This document shows positions 35,501 through 43,665 of a DNA stretch of 64,000 nt, one piece after another. Position 1 is the stretch's first letter. Each line of letters begins with the position of its first letter. Source of the stretch: CAZKVJ01 sp964556225 (lineage in GTDB: Bacteria; Actinomycetota; Acidimicrobiia; Acidimicrobiales; Ilumatobacteraceae); NCBI GenBank assembly GCA_964556225.1, contig CAZKVJ010000012.1:56497-120496 (forward strand), written 5' to 3'. A program made the translations under genes and the position numbers. The notes beneath the pieces were generated by a model. The model was not told the origin of the DNA. It saw only the letters and a program-made list of their open reading frames with translations, and did not search any database.

Positions 35501-38500
35501 TTCGCCACGACCGAGGCGATGAACGCCATCTTCCGGGACAGCCTCGAGCGCCACTCGAACGTGTGTCACGGCTGCTTCAAGACGATCTACACGTTCGCGA
35601 CCACCCGAGCTGTCGAGCTGGGGATCCCCATCGTGGTCACGGGCCTCTCGCGAGGCCAGCTCTTCGAGACACGGCTCGTGCCCCAGCAGTTCACCGACGA
35701 GCGCTTCGATCCGGACGCCATCGACCGGGCGGTCCTCGAGGCTCGCAAGGTCTACCACCGCATCGACGACGGCCCGAACCGGCTGCTCGACACCGGCGTG
35801 TTCGCCACGGACGACATCTTCGATCGGGTCGAGTACGTGGACTTCTACCGGTACGTCGACGTCGACATGGCGGAGATGCTGGCCGAGCTGGAGGCCAAGA
35901 CCCCGTGGGTGCGGCCCACCGACACCGGGCGCTCGACCAACTGCCGCATCAACGACGTGGGGATCCACACCCACCTGATGGAGCAGGGCTTCCACAACTA
36001 CGCGATCCCGTACGCCTGGGACGTGCGGCTGGGCCACAAGACCCGCGACCAAGCCATCGAGGAGCTCGACGACCGGCTGGACCCCGCCGAGGTGGACGCC
36101 ATGCTCGACGAGGTCGGCTACCGCCCCGCGCCCCGACAGATCCTCACCGCGTGGTTCGAGCTCGAACCGGGCCGCAGCGCCCCGTCGCCCGCCGAGCTTC
36201 GGGCGATGCTCGCCACCACACTGCCCGCCCACGCCATCCCGGCCGCCTTCGTGACCGTGGACGAGCTCCCGATGACGTCCAACGGCAAGCTCGACGCGGC
36301 ACACCTTCCGCCGCCCGAACGGGTGCACCGCTCGGGACCGGCCATCTACGTGTCACCCGAGTCCGCCCTGGAGTCCCTGCTCGTGTCGGTGTGGGAACAG
36401 GTCCTCGGGATCGAGCCCATCGGGATCGACGACGACTTCTTCGCACTCGGGGGCGACTCGCTGGCCGCGCTCGAGATGGTGATGATGATGAGTGAGCGCC
36501 TCGGTGCGGTGCTGCCGGAGGAGCTGCCCTTCCTCCACACCACCGCCCGCCGGCTCGCTGCCGCGGTCGAGCACGCGCGCCTCGAGCACCAGCACGCACC
36601 GGAGGGGAGTCCGCCGCCGCCGGCCACGTCCGGCGACCCGCCGCCGCTCACGGTCGGCGAGCAGTCGATCCTCTTCGACCACCAGCTGGCGCGCACCGAC
36701 CGGACGCGGGGCCGGTACAACGTCGGCCACCGGTACCTGGTCGAGGGCTCCATCGATGCCGGCCGGTTCGCTGATGCGGTCCGGGTGGTGGCGGCACGCC
36801 ACATCCCGCTCACGTGGACGTTCGGATCACCCCGGCGGCACCTCGAACCCGCCGACGCCATCGCCATCGAGGCGCACGACGCGGCCGTCTCGCCCGAGGC
36901 GCTCGACGCGCTCGAGCGGCGAACCCACCGCGAACCGTTCGACCTGGAGCGCGGGCCGCTGCTTCGCGTCCTGGTCCAGCCGCTGACCGATGGGACGACC
37001 GCGGTGTGCTTGGCCATCCACCACGTGAGCGGCGACGCGCAGAGCCTGGCGGTGCTGTGGAACCAGATCGACGCCGTGTACAGCGACCGGGCACTCCCGG
37101 ACCTCGCGACCGACTACCCGAGCTATGTCGGCTGGCTGCACGACCGCCTGGGGCCCGGCGACCGGGCCGCCTGGGCCCCCGACCCGACCGCTCCAGAGCC
37201 CGCAGCGCTGGCGATCGTCCCGCCGGCTCCACCGGCACCCGACGGGTTCCTCCGGCGGCCGGCGTCGTTCACGCCGGCGGCCCTGCGTCGAGGTGCAGGG
37301 GCGACCGGCTTCTCCGCCGCGCTCGCGGCGCTCGCGGCCACGCTTCGTCGTTGGAGCAGCGGCGATCACATCGGCCTGGGGCTCATCGTGTCGACGCGTC
37401 AGCACCCGGCCGGAGATCCACTGGTCGGCTACCTCTTGAACACCTTGCCCGTGGTGCTGGCGTGCCCGGATGGAACCACGTTCGGCCACCTGGCCGCCGA
37501 CGCCGGGGCGGTCGTCGGGCGAGCGCTTGCCCATCGGACCTACCCGCTGGCGTCGATCGTCGCCGACCATCGTGACGCCGGAGCGCGACCTCCGGCGCTC
37601 GACGTGCTCCTCACGTACCACGATCTCCCCGCTGGACGGTTGGGGGGCCAGGCGGCCGACGTCGAGGTGCTGTTCAACGGCACCGCCGTCGCCGATGCCA
37701 CCTTCTTCGTCGAGCTGCGTGAGGGCCGAGTCGATCTCGGCATCGAGTACCGCGGCAGCGTGATGACGGAGCAGGACGCGTCCCGCCTGCTCGACGACTT
37801 CGATGTGCTCCTGCGCACCGGGCTCGACGACCCGTCGGCCGAGGTCGGGGCGATCTCGGTCCCCTCCGATGGTCAGGGTCGCCTCGACGGTCCGCCCGTC
37901 ACGCCGGCGGCACCGGTGCTCGAGCAGATCCTGGCCAACGCCGGCACGCTCGGCGCTGCCCCGGCGGTGTCATGCGGCGGCAGCACCGTCTCCTGGGAGG
38001 ACCTCGGGCGCCGCTCGGCGGAGCTTGCCGGGCGTCTCCATGCCGCCGGGGTGCGACCGGGGGACCGGGTGGTCGTCTGCCTGCCCCGTTCCACGGACCT
38101 CATCGCGTCGATCGTCGCGGTCCTGCGGTGCGGCGGGACGTACGTGCCCATCGACCCTGAGTATCCACCAGCCCGAATCGGCCTCATCACCGACCTCGCC
38201 GGTGCCCGGGTCGCGCTGGTCGACGTCGCCGATCGGGCTCTCACCTCGACGGATCTGGTGGTCAGCGCAGCGGCATCGGCACCGAGTGCGCCCGACGCGC
38301 CGGTGAACCCGGACGTCGGGGCGTATCTCATCTTCACGTCGGGGTCGACGGGCACGCCGCGTGGCGTCCTGGTCGACCACGCGCGCCTCGACGCAAGCAC
38401 CGCCGCACGGTTCGCGGTGTATGACCGCCACCCCGGTCGGTTCCTGCTGGTCTCGAGCGTCGCGTTCGACAGCAGCGTGGCCGGGCTCTTCTGGACGCTG

Positions 38501-40552
38501 GTGGCCGGCGGTGAGCTGGTGCTGCCGACGGATCGCGAAGTTCACGATCCGGACGCGCTGGTGTCGTTGATGCAGCGTCGCGCAGTGACGCACACGCTCA
38601 TGGTGCCGACCCTCTACCAGGCACTCCTGGAGCAGGGTGCCGGCGATCGCGCCTGGCCGAGCGACGTGATCGTGGCCGGCGAAGCGTGCCCGGCGGCACT
38701 GGTGGAGCGCCACGCTGCGCTGCGGGGGGCCTCGGTGCTGCACAACGAGTACGGCCCGACCGAGGCGACCGTCTGGACCACCGTGCACCGCTGTGCACCC
38801 GGGGAGCATCCGGTGCCGATCGGCGTCCCGATCCCCGGCACGTGGATCGCCGTCGTCGACCACAACGGTCGGACCCGGCCGGAGGGGGTTGCCGGCGAGC
38901 TCCTCATCGGTGGTGTCGGCGTCGTGCCCGGCTACGACGGCGGTGCGGACCCACGGTTCGCCCCCGACGCCAGTGGGGGAACGACGTTCCTGACCGGCGA
39001 TCGCGCCGCCGTCCGTGACGGCCGGCTGCTCTTCCTCGGCCGGCGCGACCATCAGCTGAACGTCGCCGGGGTGCGGGTGGAGCCCGAGGACATCGAGCGG
39101 GTGATCGGTGGCGACCCCTCGGTCGGGGCCGTGCTCGTCACGGCCTACGACGCAAGGTCGCTCGAGGCGCTCCTGGCCGAGGTCCCCGAGGAAGCGGCGC
39201 GGGCGGCGCTGGCTCAAGCCGCCGTCGCCGATGATCCGTCGGCCGAGCTCCTCAGAGCGCTGCGCTCGCTGGCGCCGCGGGGGCAGCGACTGGTCGCTCA
39301 TCTCGAGCCAGCGGGCTCGGCGCCGGTCGATGTGGATGCGGTGAGGGCTCGTGCCCGTGAGCTGCTCCCGCCGGCCGCTCGCCCCAGCGCCTACGTCGTC
39401 CACCATCGTCTGCCGCGCACACCGAACGGCAAGCTCGACCGCGAGGCAGCCGGGGCGCTCCCGCTCGGGGCGTCGAGCGACGACGGGGTCGGGGTCGCGC
39501 CGGACGATGATCGCCTGCTGGGCGTCGTCCGATCGACCTTTGCCGGCGTGCTCGGCATCTCGCGGGTGGCCGAGGACGACTCGTTCTTCGACCTCGGGGG
39601 GCACTCGCTCCTCGCACTCGAGCTCGTTCGCCGCCTGCAGGATCAGACCGGCGTTCGCGTGTCAGTGGCGACGCTGTACGAGTCACCCACCCCGGTCGCC
39701 GTCGCGGCAGCCCTGCGGCGCCTGGGCGGGACCCAGCGTCAGGTCGAGTACCTGCTCCCGATCCAGCCGTTCGGCGACCGTCCGCCGCTGTTCGGCATCC
39801 ATGTGCTCGGTCAGAACGGTTCGTTCTACCGACCCCTTGCCCACCGACTCGGGCCCGACCAACCGGTCTGGGGACTCGGCCTCGTCGGTGATCTCGCCGG
39901 GACCACGGCCCCGACCGAGGTCGCCGAGATCTGCGAGCTGTACGCCGATGAGCTGGAGCAGTGCGCACCGGACGGCCCGGTGCACCTCGCGGCAGTGTCG
40001 GTCGGGAGTGTGGTCGCCATCGAGCTGGCGCGCCTGTTGATCGGTCGTGGCCGGGAGGTGGGCTCGCTGGTGCTCTTCGATGCTGCCGGACCGGAGGCCG
40101 GCCAGTTCGCCCCCAGCGCGACGGAGCGCATGCGCCTGCACCTCTCGGAGCTGCGCCGGGCGCCGCGCCACTACATCCGCCAGCGCGTCGACTCACGTCG
40201 GGCGATCGTGACCCGCCGCGTCGAGCTCATCGAGATCGCCGCGCGCGAGCGCCTGGGACTGGCGTTGCCCGGTCGGCTGCAGATCCGCCGGTTCGTGGAG
40301 GGCAACCTGCAGGCTGCGATCAACCTCGAGGTGCAGCCCTACCCTGGCCGTCTGACCGTCTTCAAGGCCGGTGACGACTCCTTGACCGCGTCGCTCGCCG
40401 AGAGCGGGATGGGCTGGGCGAGCGTCGGCGCCGGAGGGGTCGAGGTGATCACGGTGCCCGGTGGGCATCTCTCGATGCTCGAGGAGCCACACGTCGCGCA
40501 CCTTGCGCGGGAGCTTGCCGCAGTGCTCCGAGGGTCACGGCCGCAGACCTGA
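32588..40552 (+). CDS. NRPS C-A(interrupted by PP-loop domain)-T-C-A-T-TE
   Basis: A 2654-residue dimodular synthetase from GTG 32588 (AGGGGGAC upstream). C1: 15-430, active site HHTVTD (138-143). A1: 441-855 and 1181-1245; the GrsA-aligned pocket D-L-T-K-V-G-E-V-G-K fits asparagine. Between A8 (EQVKVGG) and A10 (SNGKLD, Lys1234) lies an insert, about 856-1180, with CRRC and CDTC cysteine pairs and PP-loop SGGKDST (922-928). T1: Ser1291. C2: 1350-1750, HHVSGD. A2: 1776-2290, pocket D-S-A-L-I-A-E-V-W-K, substrate not assigned. T2: Ser2340. TE: 2395-2650, Ser2471 (AVSVG), Asp2498, His2627. No epimerase or KR. C1 should accept the acyl group of the free carrier protein. Confidence 0.95.
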   Translation: MTLDVAVPVTVRQGRKLTPMQRPLWMSQRRHPDAPVQNMALLSTIDGPIDPRLLAQAFERVVAASDALRSRIVEDGGSPVVRLDGTPPATEIVDVARADAVTWAEARARHPIDITRAGFDSAVLVHDDGTVSWYLDLHHTVTDATSSALVFAATAAAYEGKDPDLPSYYGWWSELSARDDERTARALAHWRDREASPGIGRLYQAVRTPTAAAHRLRLVLDAPLLDATLERLGADYRMVSDDLAWTALLFTVTAVYLHRVARVERFSIGLPVHNRSDSVARSLVGPVMEVFPVDVAVEPGDTYRTLHRRIGRSLLQTLRHAVPGTAPSGDYEAVVNVIPRAGLGAFGPHPATTQWIHSGTIDPSHLLRLQLTAYGTEAHELVLDLNDAVADASHRERAPSHVLSVLEQMVQDADAPIGAATLCTSDELDVLRQWETGTDFASPTVGLVEQLRDRLGSEPAVVIEDGDERWSGTRLWRHAVALARWLRDRGVGPGARVGIELPRSIDAVVAILATLVAGGSYVPIDPAQPIARRRRLAERAGCTLVLESLPQPGDDGELDWALPGEDDEAYLLFTSGSTGEPKGVPIRHRGLSRYLRFAVESYAPPDEPLVVPLFSALTFDLTVTSIFLPLVAGGRLVVVRDDGPTGLATIARTTDITWCKATPSHLEILVRLLPEGHSLSTLVVGGEAFGAGLARRLFERQPGLRVFNEYGPTEAVVGCMIHEASPDALAGAAEVPIGVPAPGVTLRIVDSDLQRSPLGAPGELCISHIGLTDGYLGGDDGPFVVLDGERFYRSGDLVRLADDRTAVYLGRIDEQVKVGGIRLEPTEVEEALVAHPVIRRAAVRLWSPTQAPPASHCRRCGLPSNVPGVRFDDQGVCDTCRLYDRIAPVVASWFRTPEELLAIRDRARATRADRYDCLHLLSGGKDSTYSLLRLVEMGFEPYVLTLDNGFLSLQAKENIRRTIEFLGVDHEFATTEAMNAIFRDSLERHSNVCHGCFKTIYTFATTRAVELGIPIVVTGLSRGQLFETRLVPQQFTDERFDPDAIDRAVLEARKVYHRIDDGPNRLLDTGVFATDDIFDRVEYVDFYRYVDVDMAEMLAELEAKTPWVRPTDTGRSTNCRINDVGIHTHLMEQGFHNYAIPYAWDVRLGHKTRDQAIEELDDRLDPAEVDAMLDEVGYRPAPRQILTAWFELEPGRSAPSPAELRAMLATTLPAHAIPAAFVTVDELPMTSNGKLDAAHLPPPERVHRSGPAIYVSPESALESLLVSVWEQVLGIEPIGIDDDFFALGGDSLAALEMVMMMSERLGAVLPEELPFLHTTARRLAAAVEHARLEHQHAPEGSPPPPATSGDPPPLTVGEQSILFDHQLARTDRTRGRYNVGHRYLVEGSIDAGRFADAVRVVAARHIPLTWTFGSPRRHLEPADAIAIEAHDAAVSPEALDALERRTHREPFDLERGPLLRVLVQPLTDGTTAVCLAIHHVSGDAQSLAVLWNQIDAVYSDRALPDLATDYPSYVGWLHDRLGPGDRAAWAPDPTAPEPAALAIVPPAPPAPDGFLRRPASFTPAALRRGAGATGFSAALAALAATLRRWSSGDHIGLGLIVSTRQHPAGDPLVGYLLNTLPVVLACPDGTTFGHLAADAGAVVGRALAHRTYPLASIVADHRDAGARPPALDVLLTYHDLPAGRLGGQAADVEVLFNGTAVADATFFVELREGRVDLGIEYRGSVMTEQDASRLLDDFDVLLRTGLDDPSAEVGAISVPSDGQGRLDGPPVTPAAPVLEQILANAGTLGAAPAVSCGGSTVSWEDLGRRSAELAGRLHAAGVRPGDRVVVCLPRSTDLIASIVAVLRCGGTYVPIDPEYPPARIGLITDLAGARVALVDVADRALTSTDLVVSAAASAPSAPDAPVNPDVGAYLIFTSGSTGTPRGVLVDHARLDASTAARFAVYDRHPGRFLLVSSVAFDSSVAGLFWTLVAGGELVLPTDREVHDPDALVSLMQRRAVTHTLMVPTLYQALLEQGAGDRAWPSDVIVAGEACPAALVERHAALRGASVLHNEYGPTEATVWTTVHRCAPGEHPVPIGVPIPGTWIAVVDHNGRTRPEGVAGELLIGGVGVVPGYDGGADPRFAPDASGGTTFLTGDRAAVRDGRLLFLGRRDHQLNVAGVRVEPEDIERVIGGDPSVGAVLVTAYDARSLEALLAEVPEEAARAALAQAAVADDPSAELLRALRSLAPRGQRLVAHLEPAGSAPVDVDAVRARARELLPPAARPSAYVVHHRLPRTPNGKLDREAAGALPLGASSDDGVGVAPDDDRLLGVVRSTFAGVLGISRVAEDDSFFDLGGHSLLALELVRRLQDQTGVRVSVATLYESPTPVAVAAALRRLGGTQRQVEYLLPIQPFGDRPPLFGIHVLGQNGSFYRPLAHRLGPDQPVWGLGLVGDLAGTTAPTEVAEICELYADELEQCAPDGPVHLAAVSVGSVVAIELARLLIGRGREVGSLVLFDAAGPEAGQFAPSATERMRLHLSELRRAPRHYIRQRVDSRRAIVTRRVELIEIAARERLGLALPGRLQIRRFVEGNLQAAINLEVQPYPGRLTVFKAGDDSLTASLAESGMGWASVGAGGVEVITVPGGHLSMLEEPHVAHLARELAAVLRGSRPQT
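35153..36127 (+). other. Embedded zinc-ribbon plus PP-loop ATP-pyrophosphatase domain in the A1 domain
   Basis: A domain-level feature inside the NRPS, residues about 856-1180. It begins CRRCGLPSNVPGVRFDDQGV with a second pair CDTC (877-880), the N-terminal signature of WbpG-type N-acetyl sugar amidotransferases. The adenine-nucleotide alpha-hydrolase P-loop SGGKDSTYSLLRL (922-934) follows, then HSNVCHGCFKTIY (CxxC 993-996), IVVTGLSRGQLFETR, and a C-terminal RSTNCRINDVGIHTHLMEQG. All PP-loop residues are intact. Family members activate a carbonyl with ATP and add ammonia or sulfur. The insertion point is where methyltransferase domains interrupt other A domains. Confidence 0.9.
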
Positions 40553-40577
40553 TCAGCGGTTCGCCCGCTGCCGTCGA

Positions 40578-40624
40578 CGCGTTCGAGTCCCGTTGTGGCA
40601 GCGGGAGATGCACCTCGAACGCGC
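40578..40624. terminator. Nested hairpin between NRPS and oxidoreductase genes (family 3, copy 2)
   Basis: CGCGTTCGAG (40578-40587) pairs with CTCGAACGCG (40614-40623); inside it TCCCG (40588-40592) pairs with CGGGA (40602-40606). It sits between converging stop codons. The right half, ATGCACCTCGAACGCGCT, is shared with 27904-27921. Confidence 0.65.
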
Positions 40625-40638
40625 TGCCGCCGACGGGT

Positions 40639-42078
40639 TCAGCAAGCCGCGCCGACCTCAGCCAGGAACTCAGCACCCCGTTCGAAGGCCTGCCCGTCGA
40701 GGGCGACGTCGACGCGCTCCCCGCTGAGGGAGGTGCGGATCGCGGCGAGGAAGGTGTCCTTGGGGAAGATCTGGGTCACGGCCTGGAGCACGCCGAGGGC
40801 GACCATGTTCTTGACCTGCACGGAGCCGAGCTCCTTGGCGAGGTCGCTGAACGGTGCGCCGACGACGCGGACGCCGTCCGCCAGCGGGTCCGGCACCTCT
40901 GCGATGACGGAGCTGTCGTAGATGACGATCCCGCCGGGGCGCACCGTCGGGCCGAACTTGGCAAGGCTCGGCGCGTTGAACGCCACGAGCACATGCGGCC
41001 GCGGCGCCGCCGGAGAGAGCACCTGGTTGGCCGCGACATGGACGTCGGCATACGACGTACCCCCTCGCGACTCCGGTCCGTAGCTCGGGATGTCGGTCGC
41101 GTCGAAGCCCTCGTTGATGGCGGCTCGAGCGATGAGCATCGCCGCCGTCTGGGCCCCGTCCCCGCCGGCGCCGGCCAGCTTGAGGCTGATGTCCTCCGGA
41201 TCGAGGTGCGACGGGAAGGCCGCCGCGAACCGGTCGGGGCGTTCGATCGCGGCGCCCACCGCGGACAGCGTTCGATCGGTGTCGAAGCTTGGTGTCGGGA
41301 TGGGCGGGAACACGACACCGTCGCTGGTGTCCTTCTTCACCCCGAGCGGGAAGACCGGCTCCATGGTGTCCCGGACCCACGCCTCGGCCGCCGCCGGGTC
41401 GAGCTTCAGGTGGATCGGGCACTCGGAGAGGACCTCGATCAGCGCGAAGCCGGCCCCGTTGACCTGGAGCTCGAGGGCCTTCTTGATGGCGCGCTTGGCG
41501 TGCGTTCGCCGCCGGTTGTCGTACAGCGCGACCCGTTCGACGTAGATCGGGCCATCGAGCCCGGCGATCAGCTCCGCCACCTTCAGCGGCTGACCCGCGA
41601 ACAGGGTCCGGCCGCCCGGCGAGGTCGTCGTCGGCTGACCGAGGAGCGTGGTCGGGGCCATCTGACCGCCGGTCATCCCGTAGATGGCGTTGTTCACGAA
41701 GATGACCGTCATCGGTATGCCCAGCTGGGCCGTGCTGATGATCTCGGCAAGGCCGATCGACGCTAGGTCGCCGTCGCCCTGGTAACAGACGACGATCGAG
41801 TCCGGATTGGCGGTCTTGTGGCCGATGGCGACCGCCGGGGCCCGGCCGTGCGCGGCCTGCGTGTTGCCGACGTCGAAGTAGTAGTAGGAGAACACCGAGC
41901 ACCCGACGGGTGACACCAGGACCGTGCGGTCCTGGACGCCGAGCTCGTCGATCGCCTCGGCCAGGTACTTCTGGATGAGTCCGTGACCGCAGCCAGGGCA
42001 GTAGGTGGTCGTGTGCGCCTTGATCCCCACGGCGTGCTCATGACGCTCGAACTGGCGGTAGAAGACCGACGATGGCAT
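40639..42078 (-). CDS. 2-oxoacid:ferredoxin oxidoreductase, fused beta (TPP) and gamma subunits
   Basis: A 479-residue protein. The first 290 residues are a TPP-binding beta subunit (TTYCPGCGHGLIQKYL, GDGDLASIGLAEIISTA then a metal-binding NNAIYGMTGGQ). The last 180 residues are a gamma subunit (KLAGAGGDGAQTAAMLIA, SYGPESRGGTSYADV). ATG 42078 overlaps the stop of the upstream alpha gene by one base. Together they form a two-gene, four-domain enzyme that decarboxylates a 2-oxoacid to acyl-CoA with reduced ferredoxin. Branched-chain (Vor) or 2-oxoglutarate (Kor) specificity cannot be told by eye. It converges on the NRPS and is probably unrelated to it. Confidence 0.9.
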   Translation of the reverse strand: MPSSVFYRQFERHEHAVGIKAHTTTYCPGCGHGLIQKYLAEAIDELGVQDRTVLVSPVGCSVFSYYYFDVGNTQAAHGRAPAVAIGHKTANPDSIVVCYQGDGDLASIGLAEIISTAQLGIPMTVIFVNNAIYGMTGGQMAPTTLLGQPTTTSPGGRTLFAGQPLKVAELIAGLDGPIYVERVALYDNRRRTHAKRAIKKALELQVNGAGFALIEVLSECPIHLKLDPAAAEAWVRDTMEPVFPLGVKKDTSDGVVFPPIPTPSFDTDRTLSAVGAAIERPDRFAAAFPSHLDPEDISLKLAGAGGDGAQTAAMLIARAAINEGFDATDIPSYGPESRGGTSYADVHVAANQVLSPAAPRPHVLVAFNAPSLAKFGPTVRPGGIVIYDSSVIAEVPDPLADGVRVVGAPFSDLAKELGSVQVKNMVALGVLQAVTQIFPKDTFLAAIRTSLSGERVDVALDGQAFERGAEFLAEVGAAC

Positions 42079-43472
42079 CAGCGCCCCCTCTCCAGACCCA
42101 GCACGTGTTCGACGACCTCGGCCTGGGACGGCAGGACCCCGCCCTGGCGACGCACGTGACCGATCGGAGGTGCGTGCACCCCGGCATAGCTCAGGGCCAA
42201 GCGCACCTCGTCCTCCAGCTGACCTTCGCTCGCCTCGACCACCACGATCTGGCGTGCCCGCTCGATGACCCCTCGGAGGGCGTCGATCGGGAACGGCCAC
42301 AACGTGATCGGGCGGAACAGCCCCACCCGCAGACCCTTCTCACGCAGCTCCTTCACGGCGCCCTTTGACATCTGGGCCGGCGTGTTGCAGGCGATCAGGA
42401 CGACGTCGGCGTCGTCACAGTGGTGCAGCTCGGCCCGCTGCTCTTCGGCCGTCATCCGTGCGTACTTCTCGTCGAGCTCCAGGTCGTGTCGCTCGAGGCC
42501 GGCCTCCGACAGCTCGATGGAGCAGATCAGGTTGCCCCGATGCGAGCGGTCGCCGTAGACGGCCCACTCAGGGACGCCCGGCACGACCATGTGATCGGGG
42601 AGGCGAACCTTGCCCGTCATCTGGCCGAGATAGCCGTCGCCGAGGATCACCACCGGGTTCCGGTACTTGAACGCCAGCTCGAACGACAGCATCGTGAGGT
42701 CGAGCATCTCCTGCGGCGTGGCCGGCGCCAGGACGATCGCGTGCGTGTTGCCGTGACCGAGGCCGCGGCAGGCGAGCTTGATGTCGGCCTGCGCAGGTGC
42801 GATGTTCCCCAAGCCTGGCCCGCCTCGCATGATGTTCACGAACACGGCCGGCACCTCGGCGCCGATCAGGTAGGAGATCCCCTCCAACATCAGGCTGAAG
42901 CCGGGCGAGCTGGTGAAGGTCATGCAACGTTTCCCGGCACCTCCCGCCCCGTACATCATGTTGGCAGTGGCGACCTCGCTGACCGCCTGGACGAAGACCC
43001 CGTCGAGCGCCGGCTGGACCTTCGCCATCAGCTCGGCGCCCTCGGTCGACGGGGTGATCGGGTAGCCGAAGACGTGACGGCACCCTGCGAGGACGGCGCC
43101 CACCGCCGCTGCGTAGGTGCCCTTCACGATGAGGGGGGCTCGTGCCGGCAGGGCGACGGTCACGTCGGGCACGGCCTCCGGCACGGGTACGTCGAAGGGC
43201 CGCTCGCCTCCCAGCAGGGCCGGATCGATCGGGGCGAACGCCCCTTCCTCACCCTCTGGCTGCAGGCCGAACGGCTCCGGGCAGGCGTCGATGCACAGCC
43301 CGCAGCCGTTGCACTCCGTCAGGTCGAGCAGGATGGGGACGAGGCCGGTCAACGGATGGATCTCGGTCCCGAGCGAGATGCAGCCCTTGGTGCACGCCGC
43401 GATGCAGCGCCCGCAGCCCTTGCAGTACGCCGGCACGAGGAAGGGCCGGGGCTTTCGTACCAGCGTCGTCAC
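42078..43472 (-). CDS. 2-oxoacid:ferredoxin oxidoreductase, fused ferredoxin (delta) and alpha subunits
   Basis: A 464-residue protein. Residues 15-75 hold two [4Fe-4S] motifs, CKGCGRCIAACTKGC and CNGCGLCIDACPEP. An alpha subunit follows with the pyrimidine-binding domain (FGYPITPSTEGAELMA, VQAVSEVATANMMYGAGGAGKR, TSSPGFSLMLEGISYL) and transketolase C-terminal domain. The delta-alpha and beta-gamma fusions make a compact heterodimeric arrangement. ATG 43472. The 193-bp region upstream, to the divergent DUF456 gene, holds no further gene. Confidence 0.9.
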   Translation of the reverse strand: MTTLVRKPRPFLVPAYCKGCGRCIAACTKGCISLGTEIHPLTGLVPILLDLTECNGCGLCIDACPEPFGLQPEGEEGAFAPIDPALLGGERPFDVPVPEAVPDVTVALPARAPLIVKGTYAAAVGAVLAGCRHVFGYPITPSTEGAELMAKVQPALDGVFVQAVSEVATANMMYGAGGAGKRCMTFTSSPGFSLMLEGISYLIGAEVPAVFVNIMRGGPGLGNIAPAQADIKLACRGLGHGNTHAIVLAPATPQEMLDLTMLSFELAFKYRNPVVILGDGYLGQMTGKVRLPDHMVVPGVPEWAVYGDRSHRGNLICSIELSEAGLERHDLELDEKYARMTAEEQRAELHHCDDADVVLIACNTPAQMSKGAVKELREKGLRVGLFRPITLWPFPIDALRGVIERARQIVVVEASEGQLEDEVRLALSYAGVHAPPIGHVRRQGGVLPSQAEVVEHVLGLERGR

Positions 43473-43665
43473 GGCAACACCTCCGATGAAGCGAGGGTTG
43501 AGGAAACCTTCCCCGAACTGCTGCGAAGTGTCTTCGTGACTCGATCATGAGCCGGGGCCGTGGCACCGTCTAGGGTCCTGGGGCCCTGTCCGAGGGCCAG
43601 CCGACTGGCGCTGCGACGAGACCGGTGTCCGACCACGTTGGCCCGTGCCGTGGGATGCTCTCGGG
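43473..43665. other. Divergent intergenic region without recognisable gene
   Basis: Between the oxidoreductase operon and the DUF456 gene. I see no coding frame with support, no strong hairpin and no SD-linked start. It must hold at least the oxidoreductase promoter. Confidence 0.5.

Noticed and set aside
32588..40552. Assembly artefact joining an NRPS with a sugar amidotransferase gene
   Set aside because: The frame is open through both junctions, codon use does not change, and the A domain resumes at the exact place where its fold continues, with its A10 lysine intact.
40639..43472. Ferredoxin oxidoreductase as part of the NRPS locus
   Set aside because: It is on the opposite strand, separated by a terminator-like hairpin, and is a general metabolic enzyme.
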